A DNA stretch of 64,000 nucleotides from contig NZ_KZ319289.1 in assembly GCF_002744755.1 (NCBI RefSeq), forward strand, positions 1 to 64,000, written 5' to 3'. A program made the position numbers and the translations under genes. Below, piece after piece: positions 26,500 through 35,315 of this stretch; the first letter of the stretch is position 1, and every line of letters begins with the position of its first letter. The notes below the pieces were generated by a model. The model saw only the letters and a list, made by a program, of their open reading frames with translations, had not been told where the DNA came from and searched no databases. This stretch comes from Leeuwenhoekiella nanhaiensis (lineage in GTDB: Bacteria > Bacteroidota > Bacteroidia > Flavobacteriales > Flavobacteriaceae).

Positions 26500-26975
26500 A
26501 TAATTTATGGGATTATGAAATACATGATTTCTTAAGGCTATGTATGAGTAAAAGAGTCAGGCTGATAATGGTGGGAGGCGGAGCGGTAAATTTCCACGGC
26601 TACCAGAGGCATTCGGCCGATGTCGATTTTTGGATAGAAACTTCTGAGACTAATTTTAAAAATTTAGTTCAGGTTTTTAATGAAATGGGATACGATCTGG
26701 AAGATTTTCCGGAGGCTGTAAAAAAGCAACAGCAAAATATTTCGGTAAAGTTTTCTCCAGAATCTTTAAATCTTGAGCTAATCACGAATTTTTCAGTCAA
26801 TAAATCTTTTGATGAGGCTTATGAAGATTCTATAGTTGCTACTTCTGAAAATGATTTTGAACTCAACTGGAGGGTTTTGGCATTTAAAGATTTAATTACC
26901 AGCAAAGTGAAATCCGGAAGGCCTAAAGATTTGTTAGACATACAGGAACTGCGAAGAATCAAGGATAAAGATTGA
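26496..26975 (+). CDS. MNT-type nucleotidyltransferase-fold protein
   Basis: Protein of 159 residues with the nucleotidyltransferase pattern GGGAVNFHGYQRHSADVDFWIE (split: GGGAVNFHG near 28-36 and ADVDFWIE near 42-49). The D-x-D pair is the expected metal site. Related to AbiEii/DUF6036-type proteins that act as toxins or antitoxins by transferring nucleotides to RNA or protein. Its start overlaps the previous 61-residue gene. Convergent with gpsA, whose stop lies 2 bp away. Confidence 0.75.
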   Translation: MNNLWDYEIHDFLRLCMSKRVRLIMVGGGAVNFHGYQRHSADVDFWIETSETNFKNLVQVFNEMGYDLEDFPEAVKKQQQNISVKFSPESLNLELITNFSVNKSFDEAYEDSIVATSENDFELNWRVLAFKDLITSKVKSGRPKDLLDIQELRRIKDKD

Positions 26976-26977
26976 TT

Positions 26978-27967
26978 TCAATCCAATTTTTCCGTTAACT
27001 TTTTAAAAGTCTTTTTAGGATCTTTCCTTTTGTATAAAACCTCGTAAACGGCATCTATTATAGGGGTTTTGGCTCCGGTTTTCTCCTTGATTTTATAGGC
27101 GCTTTCGGCTGCATAATACCCTTCGGCCACCATACTCATTTCCATCTGCGCGCTTTTTACGGTGTAACCTTTACCTATCATATTTCCAAACATACGGTTG
27201 CGGCTAAATACCGAATACCCGGTCACCAGCAAGTCTCCCAGGTAGGCAGAATCGTTGATGTTGCGTTTCATCTTGTGTACTTTTTTGATGAATTTTTTCA
27301 TCTCGCGTATGGCATTACTCATCAATACGCTCTGAAAATTATCTCCATACCCCAAACCATGGGCGATTCCGGCAGCAATGGCGTAAATGTTTTTAAGCAT
27401 CGCGGCATATTCGGTGCCTATGGTATCATCAGTGATTGTCGTGTTGATGTAGTCGCTGCCCAGATGTTTGGCCATAACTTTTGCGTGCTCCTCATCTGCA
27501 CAGGCGATGGTCAAATACGAAAGCCGCTCGAGGGCAACTTCTTCTGCGTGGCAAGGCCCGGTGATGACACCAATATTTTCGTAGGGTATTTCATAAGCGT
27601 CGTGAAAGTGCACGCCAACAATTTTTCCGCTTTCAGGGACGATACCTTTTATAGCCGAGAAAACAATTTTGTTTTTAAAATGGCTGCTTACTTTTTCAAG
27701 TTCTTTGCCCACAAATGCAGAAGGTATAGCAAAAATCAAATAGTCCGCATAATCAATAATGGTATTGATATCATTGCTCAGTTTGAGCCGGGTGGTGTCA
27801 AACTCCACAGCACTCAGGTAATTGGGGTTGTGTTGTTCTTTTTTAAGATGCTCCAGGGCATAAACGCTGCGCATATACCAGCCTACCTCATCCAGATTTT
27901 CAGAAAGCATTTTTACAATGGCGGTAGCCCAGCTACCTCCTCCAATAACACCAAATTTTAAGGCCAT
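26978..27967 (-). CDS. gpsA: NAD(P)H-dependent glycerol-3-phosphate dehydrogenase
   Basis: Cytoplasmic enzyme of 329 residues that reduces dihydroxyacetone phosphate to sn-glycerol 3-phosphate for phospholipid synthesis. The N-terminal Rossmann motif is GVIGGGSWATA (6-16); the central GPCHAEEVA and C-terminal catalytic region (AAMLKNIYAIAAGIAHGLGYGDN, in parts) match the family. Full length. Its first 286 bp upstream are divergent from a lipoprotein gene. Confidence 0.95.
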   Translation of the reverse strand: MALKFGVIGGGSWATAIVKMLSENLDEVGWYMRSVYALEHLKKEQHNPNYLSAVEFDTTRLKLSNDINTIIDYADYLIFAIPSAFVGKELEKVSSHFKNKIVFSAIKGIVPESGKIVGVHFHDAYEIPYENIGVITGPCHAEEVALERLSYLTIACADEEHAKVMAKHLGSDYINTTITDDTIGTEYAAMLKNIYAIAAGIAHGLGYGDNFQSVLMSNAIREMKKFIKKVHKMKRNINDSAYLGDLLVTGYSVFSRNRMFGNMIGKGYTVKSAQMEMSMVAEGYYAAESAYKIKEKTGAKTPIIDAVYEVLYKRKDPKKTFKKLTEKLD

Positions 27968-28190
27968 AACGCGTAAAGATTTACCTCAAAAGAGGTGTAG
28001 ATTACAAACGAAGTACCTTCCTTAAAATCAATTTTATACCTGTGATTTTTAAGGAATTTCTTCTCCCTAAATGTACAGATTTTAAAGCGTACCTAAAATC
28101 TTGAAAAACATCGCTTTAATTTTTTGGCACAGCCTTTGAATATCTGTTAATACAATTCAGGCAAGACGTCAAGGCTAAGAATTAGTTAAG

Positions 28191-28228
28191 CTGAAAGACT
28201 TTCGCGCTAAGCGCAAAGAAGATTTCAG
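28191..28228 (+). other. leader hairpin before a lipoprotein gene
   Basis: An outer 6-bp stem (28191-28196 with 28223-28228) encloses an inner GC-rich stem (28199-28207 with 28211-28218, one bulged C). It lies 27 bp before the ATG of the gene at 28255 and may form in the mRNA leader. Confidence 0.4.
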
Positions 28229-28254
28229 AGGTAATAACTTAAAGAAGAACAATT

Positions 28255-29178
28255 ATGAAAGCAATACAATTACTTGGAGGCCTGGCTCTGTTTTTTAGTG
28301 TATTTACTTCGTGTGTGAGCGATATTTATATTGAAGATGAAATTATAGAACCGGCAGTACCTTTATCTGTAGTACTCAGTGACTACGAACTTTGGTACGT
28401 AGACATCAACCAGACACAAGGTAACGGCAACATTCCGTTTATGGAGAAGGCCTTTACGCTTTCATTTTTGAGCGGCGATGTCTGGGCAAATAATAACCTT
28501 GCCGGTATAGGTAATCAGGGTGCGGGTTATGGTATTGAAGTGGGGTACTATGATATTTTTGATTACGATCTGGATATTAGTCACGATATAGATGGTTTTT
28601 ATTCTTTTGAAGTAATCCCGGTTAATAGAAATACAATTGAACTCTATCACAGGCCTACGCAGACTTCCTTTTTCTTAAAAGGCTATCAGCGTTCTAACTT
28701 TGATTACGACCGTATTTTTTACGATAACATCCATTTCTTCTTGCAGGAATATGCTGCCTGGGAAAAGATTTATACTTCGGCAAGTGGCGTGTCAAATGAG
28801 TTTGATGCAGAAAACTTTCTGAGCTTTTATCCGGCTAATGGGGGTGGAAACTTTCAGAGTTCGCAGGATGCCAGAGGGACTTCAGTAGGTAATCTGTATT
28901 GGGATTATACCGGAATTTACGATGTGCAAAATGTTGCCGGAAACGCGCTCTTAAAGACGCTTACGCTGGATTATGACTATTTTGAAAATGAATTCTTTGA
29001 ATTATCAATTCTGGATGATAGCACAATCTCCCTGTATCACCCAGCATCGGGAAGCGAATACCGCTTTAGAGGAAAAGGATATATGCCCTATAAAACGCCT
29101 GAAGAAGGCAAGAGCAGATTAAAGCAAAGTGTGATTGAGCAAGGTATAAAGCAATTGCAAAAAGCAAAGAGTAAGTAG
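28255..29178 (+). CDS. lipoprotein with two similar beta domains
   Basis: Predicted lipoprotein of 307 residues with lipobox FTSC. Two beta-rich halves each end in a similar pattern (TIELYHRPTQTSFFLKGY at about 126-143; TISLYHPASGSEYRFRGKGY near 261-280), which suggests an internal duplication. Both halves are rich in Tyr, Phe and Asp. A short basic helix ends the protein. Such lipocalin-like surface lipoproteins are typical of Bacteroidota, with ligand unknown. Confidence 0.65.
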   Translation: MKAIQLLGGLALFFSVFTSCVSDIYIEDEIIEPAVPLSVVLSDYELWYVDINQTQGNGNIPFMEKAFTLSFLSGDVWANNNLAGIGNQGAGYGIEVGYYDIFDYDLDISHDIDGFYSFEVIPVNRNTIELYHRPTQTSFFLKGYQRSNFDYDRIFYDNIHFFLQEYAAWEKIYTSASGVSNEFDAENFLSFYPANGGGNFQSSQDARGTSVGNLYWDYTGIYDVQNVAGNALLKTLTLDYDYFENEFFELSILDDSTISLYHPASGSEYRFRGKGYMPYKTPEEGKSRLKQSVIEQGIKQLQKAKSK

Positions 29179-29198
29179 ATTTTTTGGTTGGTTAGTTG

Positions 29199-29234
29199 AA
29201 ATCGTCCTGTCGTGTAAATGGCAGGGCGATTTTG
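29199..29234 (+). terminator. probable terminator
   Basis: A stem of about 12 bp with two G-U pairs (29199-29210 with 29221-29232) and an interrupted T run follow the lipoprotein stop by 20 bp. Confidence 0.55.
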
Positions 29235-29392
29235 TGTTTTAAGTAGCATTAGATACGATAAATGGAACTTCGGGAGCTTAAATATTCACATAGTTTTACC
29301 GAAGTCTTGGCCCGGTCTTAAGTGTTGATTTTGTAATTTTCAATTCATTTAAGACTAACTAATCCCGGGAAACCGGAAAGAATTTAAAAATT

Positions 29393-29887
29393 ATGGGATT
29401 ATTTTCATTTATTAAAAATGCCGGAGCCAAAATAGGCATAGGTAAAAGTACAGCTGAAGAAGCTGCCGAAAAGAAAGCGGAAGCAGCAGCTGCCGCAGAA
29501 GCTGCAAATCGCAAAGCGGAAGCCTCATTAAAAGAAACCATTCAGGATTTAGGTCTTGAAGTAGAAAATCTACAGGTTGATATTAATGGTGAAACAGTGG
29601 TTGTAAGCGGAAAGGCTAAAGATCAAACGACTAAGGAAAAAGTAGTTCTTGTGGTGGGTAATGTGGAAGGCATCGCTCAGGTTGACGACCGTATGGATGT
29701 GGAGCACAAAGAACCTGAAGCGCAATTTCACACGGTTGAATCTGGAGACACCCTGAGTAAGATTGCCAAAAAATTCTATGGAAACGCGATGAAATATCCG
29801 GTGATTTTTGAGGCCAATAAGCCTATGCTTAAAGATCCGGACAAAATTTATCCGGGGCAAATGCTGCGCATTCCCAAGCTTGACTAA
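29393..29887 (+). CDS. kbp: BON-LysM protein (Kbp/YgaU-like)
   Basis: Protein of 164 residues with an Ala/Glu-rich helical N-terminus (about 18-45), a BON domain (about 45-105) and a C-terminal LysM domain (about 114-162; FHTVESGDTLSKIAKKFYG). The same layout is found in E. coli Kbp (YgaU), a cytoplasmic K+-binding protein with no signal peptide. None is seen here either. Monocistronic, followed by a strong terminator. Confidence 0.88.
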   Translation: MGLFSFIKNAGAKIGIGKSTAEEAAEKKAEAAAAAEAANRKAEASLKETIQDLGLEVENLQVDINGETVVVSGKAKDQTTKEKVVLVVGNVEGIAQVDDRMDVEHKEPEAQFHTVESGDTLSKIAKKFYGNAMKYPVIFEANKPMLKDPDKIYPGQMLRIPKLD

Positions 29888-29905
29888 CACCTTGAAATGG
29901 TATTG

Positions 29906-29940
29906 AAAAACTCTGAGACTAAGACCTCAGAGTTTTTTTT
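29906..29940 (+). terminator. terminator after kbp
   Basis: A 12-bp perfect stem (29906-29917 with 29926-29937) flanked by A and T runs, 18 bp after the stop. Confidence 0.92.
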
Positions 29941-30055
29941 ATGTTAAACTTTCAGGTTAAGGCGTTTGCACTCAGAAGGCTATATAATACGGCTATTTGT
30001 TAAGAAAACCACAGTGCCACATAGCTCGTAAATACAAGTATAAAACCAATTTGCT

Positions 30056-30652
30056 ATGATATTTAAAAACCTATTTACGAAGGCAGGAGCTATAGTCCTG
30101 ACTTCACTTTTATTTATAAACTGTTCAGACGACACTGAAACACTTAATGAGCCTGACGATGCAGTTGTTGCTGCTTATACCGTTGCCGACTTTAAAGCTT
30201 CCCTTTCAGGTGCAGAAGAAGAACCCGAAGAAGCTTGCTTTTCTAGAGATTTAATTGCAGGTCAAAATGAGGTAGTGGGCCAGGTAACTATAAATGTAAA
30301 TCAGGATGGTAGCTGGACGCTTACTTACCAAACCCTTGAGGGTTGGTCTTTGCAGGAAACGCATTTGAGCTTAAGTCCTGATTGTGAAAATCCAACATTT
30401 CCGGTGACCAAAACAGGCAACCCTAAGGTTGGAAAGTTTGAATATGCAGCCTCGCACGAAAACAACATTGATACTGTAGAATATACAATCTATCAGGATT
30501 CGTTCAGCTGGGAGTTTTGCTTTGCTGCTCACGCAGTGGTACAGGGGCCAAAAGGTAAAGAAACCGCCTGGGCCGAAGGAGAGTCATTTGGAGGTAAGAA
30601 CTGGGCAATGTACGTACACGCCTTCTTATTGGGTTGCTTACAACAAACTTAA
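30056..30652 (+). CDS. lipoprotein of unknown function
   Basis: Predicted lipoprotein of 198 residues. The signal peptide ends in SLLFINC, giving lipid attachment at the Cys. The mature part contains several Cys and Trp and a pattern WTLTYQTLEGWSL; no known domain is recognised. It is convergent with nadD, with only 4 bp of overlap between the stops. A hairpin inside the end of nadD (30701-30733) could serve as terminator. Confidence 0.65.
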   Translation: MIFKNLFTKAGAIVLTSLLFINCSDDTETLNEPDDAVVAAYTVADFKASLSGAEEEPEEACFSRDLIAGQNEVVGQVTINVNQDGSWTLTYQTLEGWSLQETHLSLSPDCENPTFPVTKTGNPKVGKFEYAASHENNIDTVEYTIYQDSFSWEFCFAAHAVVQGPKGKETAWAEGESFGGKNWAMYVHAFLLGCLQQT

Positions 30653-31236
30653 GAGCGGTAGAAGTTCATCTCGTCAATATACCGCCATACCGATGGTGGT
30701 AATAAAGGCTGGCAATTTTTGCCGGCCTTTATTGCTTTACGAATAAAAGTAGCTGAGATTTCTACCACAGGAGCATCTACGATATGTATATTATTATGCT
30801 CTAAAAGCTTATGACGATCTGGATTAGCCTGCTCTGCTATACGCGGGTACACATAGATCGCGTGGTTTTCAAGAAGTATCTCGTAGTTTTTCCACTTATG
30901 CAGTGTACGCAGATTATCTTCACCCATAATCAGGCTAAATTCATAATCAGGATATTTTTCCTGCAAATGCGCCAGGGTGTTTGAAGTATAATTGGGCTGA
31001 GGTAGATTAAACTCGATGGTGCTCGCTTCAATTTTAGGATAGTCTTCTACGGCTTCAAGCACCAGTTGATAACGATGATGGTTGTCTAAGAGTGTTTTTT
31101 TCTTTTTAAATGGATTATGGGGTGTAATCACCATCCAGATTTTATCAAGATCGCTGTATTCGGCAAAGTGGTTTGCAATGATGAGATGCCCTATATGCAC
31201 CGGATTGAAAGTGCCAAAATACAGACCTATCTTCAT
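30649..31236 (-). CDS. nadD: nicotinate-nucleotide adenylyltransferase
   Basis: Cytoplasmic enzyme of 195 residues that joins nicotinate mononucleotide and ATP to make deamido-NAD. The nucleotidyltransferase signature GTFNPVHIGH (8-17) and the C-terminal ISATFIR-type motif are present. Last gene of the yicC-gmk-nadD operon (2-bp gap from gmk), a common order in Bacteroidota. Stop overlaps the convergent lipoprotein gene by 4 bp. Confidence 0.95.
   Translation of the reverse strand: MKIGLYFGTFNPVHIGHLIIANHFAEYSDLDKIWMVITPHNPFKKKKTLLDNHHRYQLVLEAVEDYPKIEASTIEFNLPQPNYTSNTLAHLQEKYPDYEFSLIMGEDNLRTLHKWKNYEILLENHAIYVYPRIAEQANPDRHKLLEHNNIHIVDAPVVEISATFIRKAIKAGKNCQPLLPPSVWRYIDEMNFYRS
30701..30733. other. 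hairpin within the 3' end of nadD
   Basis: A 15-bp stem with one G-U pair (30701-30715 with 30719-30733) lies inside the coding region of nadD, about 50 bp past the stop of the convergent lipoprotein gene. It lacks a T run after it, so any terminator role is uncertain. Confidence 0.45.
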
Positions 31237-31238
31237 AG

Positions 31239-31814
31239 CTACTCCTTTACAAAATTGCGTACCAGGGCATAGGCCTCCTCTAACGCGGTATCCAGATCGT
31301 TGTTCTCGATGATATGGTCAAACTGCGGAGCCGTTGCCAGTTCAATACTCGCCTTGGCAACGCGCATATTGATGCGGTCTTCACTTTCAGTCTTGCGCTT
31401 TTTAAGCCTGATTTTTAATTCTTCGATACTGGGAGGTTTCACAAAAACCGCCAGCGTACGTTCAGGATATAGTTTTTTGATGTCCAGACCGCCAACTACG
31501 TCAATATCAAAAATCACGTGTTTGCCCTGCTTCCAGATGCGTTCAACTTCACTTTTTAGCGTGCCGTAAAAGTTATCGCGGTATACTTCTTCCCATTCGA
31601 GAAATTCATCGGCTTTAATGCGTCTTTTAAATTCCTTTAGTGATAAAAAATAATAATCTACTCCATCTTTCTCGTTTGGTCTGGGTTCGCGTGATGCAGC
31701 CGATATACTAAACTCCAGATTGAGTTCTTCTTTGGCCAAAAGCCAGCGCACAATGGTTGTTTTACCACTTCCGCTAGGCGCCGAAAAAACAATGAGTTTG
31801 CCTGAACCTTCCAT
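31239..31814 (-). CDS. gmk: guanylate kinase
   Basis: Phosphorylates GMP to GDP; 191 residues. The P-loop is APSGSGKTT (12-20), followed by the GMP-binding region SREPRPNEKDGVDYYF and the lid. Full length. It lies between yicC (one base of overlap) and nadD (2-bp gap). Confidence 0.96.
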   Translation of the reverse strand: MEGSGKLIVFSAPSGSGKTTIVRWLLAKEELNLEFSISAASREPRPNEKDGVDYYFLSLKEFKRRIKADEFLEWEEVYRDNFYGTLKSEVERIWKQGKHVIFDIDVVGGLDIKKLYPERTLAVFVKPPSIEELKIRLKKRKTESEDRINMRVAKASIELATAPQFDHIIENNDLDTALEEAYALVRNFVKE

Positions 31815-32674
31815 TAGAGTACGTTTAAGAGTTGTTCTTTGATCTTTTCGAGTTCGTCTTTCATACGCACTACAACCTGCTGCATAGGCGCGTAATTTGA
31901 TTTAGAGCCTATGGTATTGATCTCACGACCCATTTCCTGACTTATGAAAGCCAGTTTTTTTCCGTTAGAGTCTGGAGAGTTAAGGCTTTTAGAAAAATAC
32001 TCCAGGTGATTACGCAGGCGTACTTTTTCTTCGGTGATGTCATATTTCTCCAGGTAGTAGGTAAGTTCCTGTTCAAAACGGTTCTCATCAACCGTTGTTT
32101 TAAGGTCTGCAACGGCCTTGTTGAGGCGCTCACGTACACCTTCCACACGTTCGGGGTCTAATTTCTTAACCTCGTCGAGATATTTGGAAATGTTATTGAT
32201 GCGTAGTTCAAAATCTTCCTTTAAAACCTGACCTTCATCAGCTCTATAGTTGTCGATGCTTTGCAATGCTTCTTCAACACCCTTTAAAATCGCCTTATAT
32301 TCAGCTTCGTCGATCTCATCCTTTTCGGTCTTAAGCGCATCGGGAAGTCGTATAGCCATTTTTAAGAGCTCAACCGCATCGGCATCGGGAGTAACCTCAC
32401 GCAACTGCTTGATGTACTGTTTAACGACATCTGCATTGATTGCGGTAGAGGTTTCTTCGCCATTCAATTCCACATAAAGACTGAAGTCAATCTTACCGCG
32501 CTCAAGTCTTTGGGCTATTAGATTGCGTAATTCCAATTCTTTTTCACGGTAGAACGAAGGGATTCGCGCATTGAGATCCTGATTTTTACTGTTGAGCGAT
32601 TTAATCTCAATAGTAATTTTTTTGGAAGGCAATTGGGTTACAGATTTCCCAAAGCCGGTCATTGATTTAATCAT
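31814..32674 (-). CDS. yicC: YicC-family endoribonuclease-type protein
   Basis: Protein of 286 residues with the YicC N-terminal signature (MIKSMTGFGKS...IEIKSLNSKNQDLNARIP) and the C-terminal DUF1732 domain (about 200-286; GREINTIGSKSN). YicC proteins act as endoribonucleases or RNA-decay adaptors (for example on RyhB in E. coli). First gene of the yicC-gmk-nadD operon; its stop shares one base with gmk's start. Confidence 0.94.
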   Translation of the reverse strand: MIKSMTGFGKSVTQLPSKKITIEIKSLNSKNQDLNARIPSFYREKELELRNLIAQRLERGKIDFSLYVELNGEETSTAINADVVKQYIKQLREVTPDADAVELLKMAIRLPDALKTEKDEIDEAEYKAILKGVEEALQSIDNYRADEGQVLKEDFELRINNISKYLDEVKKLDPERVEGVRERLNKAVADLKTTVDENRFEQELTYYLEKYDITEEKVRLRNHLEYFSKSLNSPDSNGKKLAFISQEMGREINTIGSKSNYAPMQQVVVRMKDELEKIKEQLLNVL

Positions 32675-32850
32675 GAGGCTACATTAGACGGCAAATATAG
32701 CAAATCAGCGCGGGCTTGGAAACCCTGAAATTATCCAGGCATGATTGTTAAAATTTTAAGCTTTGAATTAAATTATTTTAAATAATGACCGTTATTATTG
32801 TTAAGTATTTATAAATTCACCGCAACATTAACCCTAATAACAAATATTTT

Positions 32851-33942
32851 ATGAAAAAAGCAGCACTAGCTTTTGGAATAGCATGTGTAACCATGTTATC
32901 CTGTGCAGACAACGTTGAGGAGTCTAACGAAGTTCAAAAAAGTGTAGATCAGGAAGTTGCTGTAGACATGAGTGACTTTTATTTATATACCGACGATTTT
33001 ACTAACGGTAAATCAAGTGTAGGAAAAAGTCCTAAGGTGTGTTTTACAATGGCAAATCTTAACAGGCAACTGGATGAGGATGATAAATTATACGATAAAA
33101 TGTATAACATTGAAAAAAACTCCAGAGCTTTTATCGCGGCTAAATCTTCTAATGGGAAAGGAAAACCCGGTTCCGGTGGTGGAGACGGCGGCGGTACGAC
33201 TCCTCCTGTTGATGATGGTCTTGGTGTAATCAACATACCCGTAGTAGTACACGTTATTTACAGCAACAGTCAGGAAAACATTAGCGATGCTCAAATAGCA
33301 TCTCAGATTGCTGTTCTAAACGATGACTTTAATGCTACCAACTCTGATGTAAGCCAGGTTCCTTCTGAGTTTGCAGGTGTAGTTGCAGACTCTGATATCA
33401 ATTTTACTTTGGCACAAACCATTCGTGTGTCTTCTACTCGTACTTCCTGGGGTACGCGTGACGAAATGAAGTTTTCTTCAAACGGAGGTTCCGATGTAGT
33501 AAGTCCTTCTACGCACCTTAACATCTGGGTATGTAATATAGGTGGTGGAATATTGGGTTATGCGCAGTTCCCCGGAGGACCTGCTTCTACAGATGGTGTT
33601 GTAGTTGGTCCTCAGTATTTTGGAAGCACTGGTTTTGTAGCTGCTCCTTTTGACGAAGGTCGTACTACAACTCACGAGGTAGGCCACTACTTAAACCTGC
33701 GTCATATTTGGGGAGATGGTCGTTGCAGACAGGATGATTTTGTTGCAGATACTCCATCATCAGACGGCCCTAACTACGGTTGCCCATCGTATCCAACTGT
33801 AAATTGCCGTTCAAACGATATGACGATGAACTATATGGATTACGTGAATGATGCGTGTATGTATATGTTCTCTGAAGGTCAAAAGGTGCGTATGCGTGCT
33901 CTTTTTGCAAGCGGAGGACCTCGCGCTGCGTTTTTGAACTAA
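32851..33942 (+). CDS. M43-type (pappalysin-like) zinc metalloprotease lipoprotein
   Basis: Secreted metalloprotease of 363 residues. The lipobox is CVTMLSC (Cys18). After a pro-region and a Gly/Ser/Pro-rich linker (about 100-125), the catalytic domain has the metzincin zinc motif HEVGHYLNLRH (H275, E276, H279, H285) and the Met-turn MNYMDY (Met327). Several Cys near the active site (C292, C311, C319, C336) match disulfides of ulilysin/pappalysin relatives. No type IX sorting domain follows. Terminator downstream. Confidence 0.9.
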   Translation: MKKAALAFGIACVTMLSCADNVEESNEVQKSVDQEVAVDMSDFYLYTDDFTNGKSSVGKSPKVCFTMANLNRQLDEDDKLYDKMYNIEKNSRAFIAAKSSNGKGKPGSGGGDGGGTTPPVDDGLGVINIPVVVHVIYSNSQENISDAQIASQIAVLNDDFNATNSDVSQVPSEFAGVVADSDINFTLAQTIRVSSTRTSWGTRDEMKFSSNGGSDVVSPSTHLNIWVCNIGGGILGYAQFPGGPASTDGVVVGPQYFGSTGFVAAPFDEGRTTTHEVGHYLNLRHIWGDGRCRQDDFVADTPSSDGPNYGCPSYPTVNCRSNDMTMNYMDYVNDACMYMFSEGQKVRMRALFASGGPRAAFLN

Positions 33943-33967
33943 GCCAAAAACATCTTAAAACTATCTG

Positions 33968-33998
33968 AAAAGGTGCTCTTCAAGAGCACCTTTTTTTT
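33968..33998 (+). terminator. terminator after the metalloprotease
   Basis: A 10-bp perfect stem (33968-33977 with 33983-33992) with an eight-T run. Confidence 0.93.
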
Positions 33999-34021
33999 AC
34001 CTTGATCTTAAAATAAAACTT

Positions 34022-34432
34022 ATGAATTATATACTTGGGTTTTTTATGGTTCTCTTTGCTGCGAAAGGTTGTGAGGAGCAATTTAATTACAGTAGCATTG
34101 ACTATGAGGCTGCTTCCCGCGGGGTCTATCATCACGTACGTATAGAAGGAAATACCCTGATCTCTGAGCATTCCCGTGACGGAAGCGATAGAACTACCAA
34201 AGAGCTTACAACTGCACAGGTAAGCGAACTCAATCGTCTGGCACAAACTTTTGTCGCTACAACTGCAGATGATATTGAGAATGCTTCTGACGCGGCTGAC
34301 CGTGATGCAGCAGTACCGGTTAAAATTCTTGTTGTAGGCGGCACCTATAGCCGCAGCGCCTCTTTTGACCGCGGAAATCCACCGGCACGGGTGACGCCTT
34401 TAGTGGGCAGATTACTGCTATTGGCAGAATAG
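34022..34432 (+). CDS. small exported protein of unknown function
   Basis: Protein of 136 residues with a hydrophobic N-terminus ending in AAKGC, which may be a lipobox or a signal peptide. The rest is soluble and mixed alpha/beta; no family recognised. It stands alone between two terminators. Confidence 0.6.
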   Translation: MNYILGFFMVLFAAKGCEEQFNYSSIDYEAASRGVYHHVRIEGNTLISEHSRDGSDRTTKELTTAQVSELNRLAQTFVATTADDIENASDAADRDAAVPVKILVVGGTYSRSASFDRGNPPARVTPLVGRLLLLAE

Positions 34433-34460
34433 ACCTAAAATAGAAATGCGTTAAAAAAGA

Positions 34461-34497
34461 AAACCCCGCACGTCATCGTGTGGGGTTTTTGTTTTTT
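34461..34497. terminator. bidirectional terminator
   Basis: A 12-bp stem with one G-U pair (34461-34472 with 34477-34488), an A run before it and a T run after it, between convergent genes. Confidence 0.88.
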
Positions 34498-34509
34498 AGG
34501 TTTTGCCGG

Positions 34510-35313
34510 TTACAGCTTACGTACCCAAATATTACGGTAGCTTACAGGATTCCCATGATCCTGTAATTTTAAAGGAGCCTCACCGTGAGCCTCATTTTTA
34601 GGTTTCCCAATATATTCGGTCGTGCCCTGTATTTCTACGTGATCCTGTACCAAAACACCATTATGCATTACCGTTACGGTTGCAGATTTGGTTTTGTTCC
34701 CATCGGCATCAAATTCCGGCTGATGGTAAATAATGTCATAAGCCTGCCATTCGCTGGGAGCTTTTGTAGCATTTACCAGCGGAATACTTTGCTTATAAAT
34801 CGCAGTCGCCTGCCCGTTTGAATAGGTGCGGTTATCGTAACTGTCTAAAACCTGTACTTCATAACGATTCTGAAGAAAAATACCACTGTTACCGCGTCCC
34901 TGTCCTTCTCCTTCAACAACTTGTGGTGCACGCCATTCTACGTGCAATTGGATGTCGCCAAAGCTTTCTTTGGTCTGGATATCCCCGGTTCCGCCAGCAA
35001 CAGTCATTGAGCCGTCGCTGTTCACCAGCCAGGGCGCATTTACGATAGAATCTTTAGTGCTTTCCCAGGCGTTCAGATTTTCACCATTAAACAATACGAT
35101 CGCGTCAGAAGGTACCCCCGCTTCGTTAAAAGTGACCACTTCAGGTTCCGGTTCCCATACTTCGGTTGCGGCAGGATCTGTAATAGGAGCTTCTTCAACT
35201 ACTGCTGTGGTATCTGTTGCCGGTGCGGTTTCATCTGCGCTTTTTTCTGTGGAAGTATTACAGGAAAAAAGTAAACCTGTAGCCAGAAGCGGAAGGATAA
35301 ATTTGGTATTCAT
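34510..35313 (-). CDS. DUF1080 lipoprotein (3-keto-glycoside cleaving family)
   Basis: Predicted periplasmic lipoprotein of 267 residues (lipobox LLFSC). An acidic/Thr-rich spacer (about 22-60) precedes a single DUF1080 beta-sandwich domain: IVLFNGENLNAWES at the start, GRGNSGIFLQNRYEVQVLDS in the middle and LQDHGNPVSYRNIWVRKL at the end. The family contains hydrolases or 1,2-lyases that cleave 3-keto-glycosides. It lies 2 bp after a second DUF1080 gene and is last in the minus-strand operon. Sugar specificity unknown. Confidence 0.87.
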   Translation of the reverse strand: MNTKFILPLLATGLLFSCNTSTEKSADETAPATDTTAVVEEAPITDPAATEVWEPEPEVVTFNEAGVPSDAIVLFNGENLNAWESTKDSIVNAPWLVNSDGSMTVAGGTGDIQTKESFGDIQLHVEWRAPQVVEGEGQGRGNSGIFLQNRYEVQVLDSYDNRTYSNGQATAIYKQSIPLVNATKAPSEWQAYDIIYHQPEFDADGNKTKSATVTVMHNGVLVQDHVEIQGTTEYIGKPKNEAHGEAPLKLQDHGNPVSYRNIWVRKL

Positions 35314-35315
35314 AA

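Noticed and set aside
27275-27961. A 228-residue open frame opposite gpsA
   Set aside because: It lies wholly inside the well-supported gpsA gene on the other strand and has no recognisable domain.
28018-28055. Imperfect hairpin in the gpsA-lipoprotein gap
   Set aside because: It is AT-rich with a bulge and lies between divergent genes, where a terminator is not expected.
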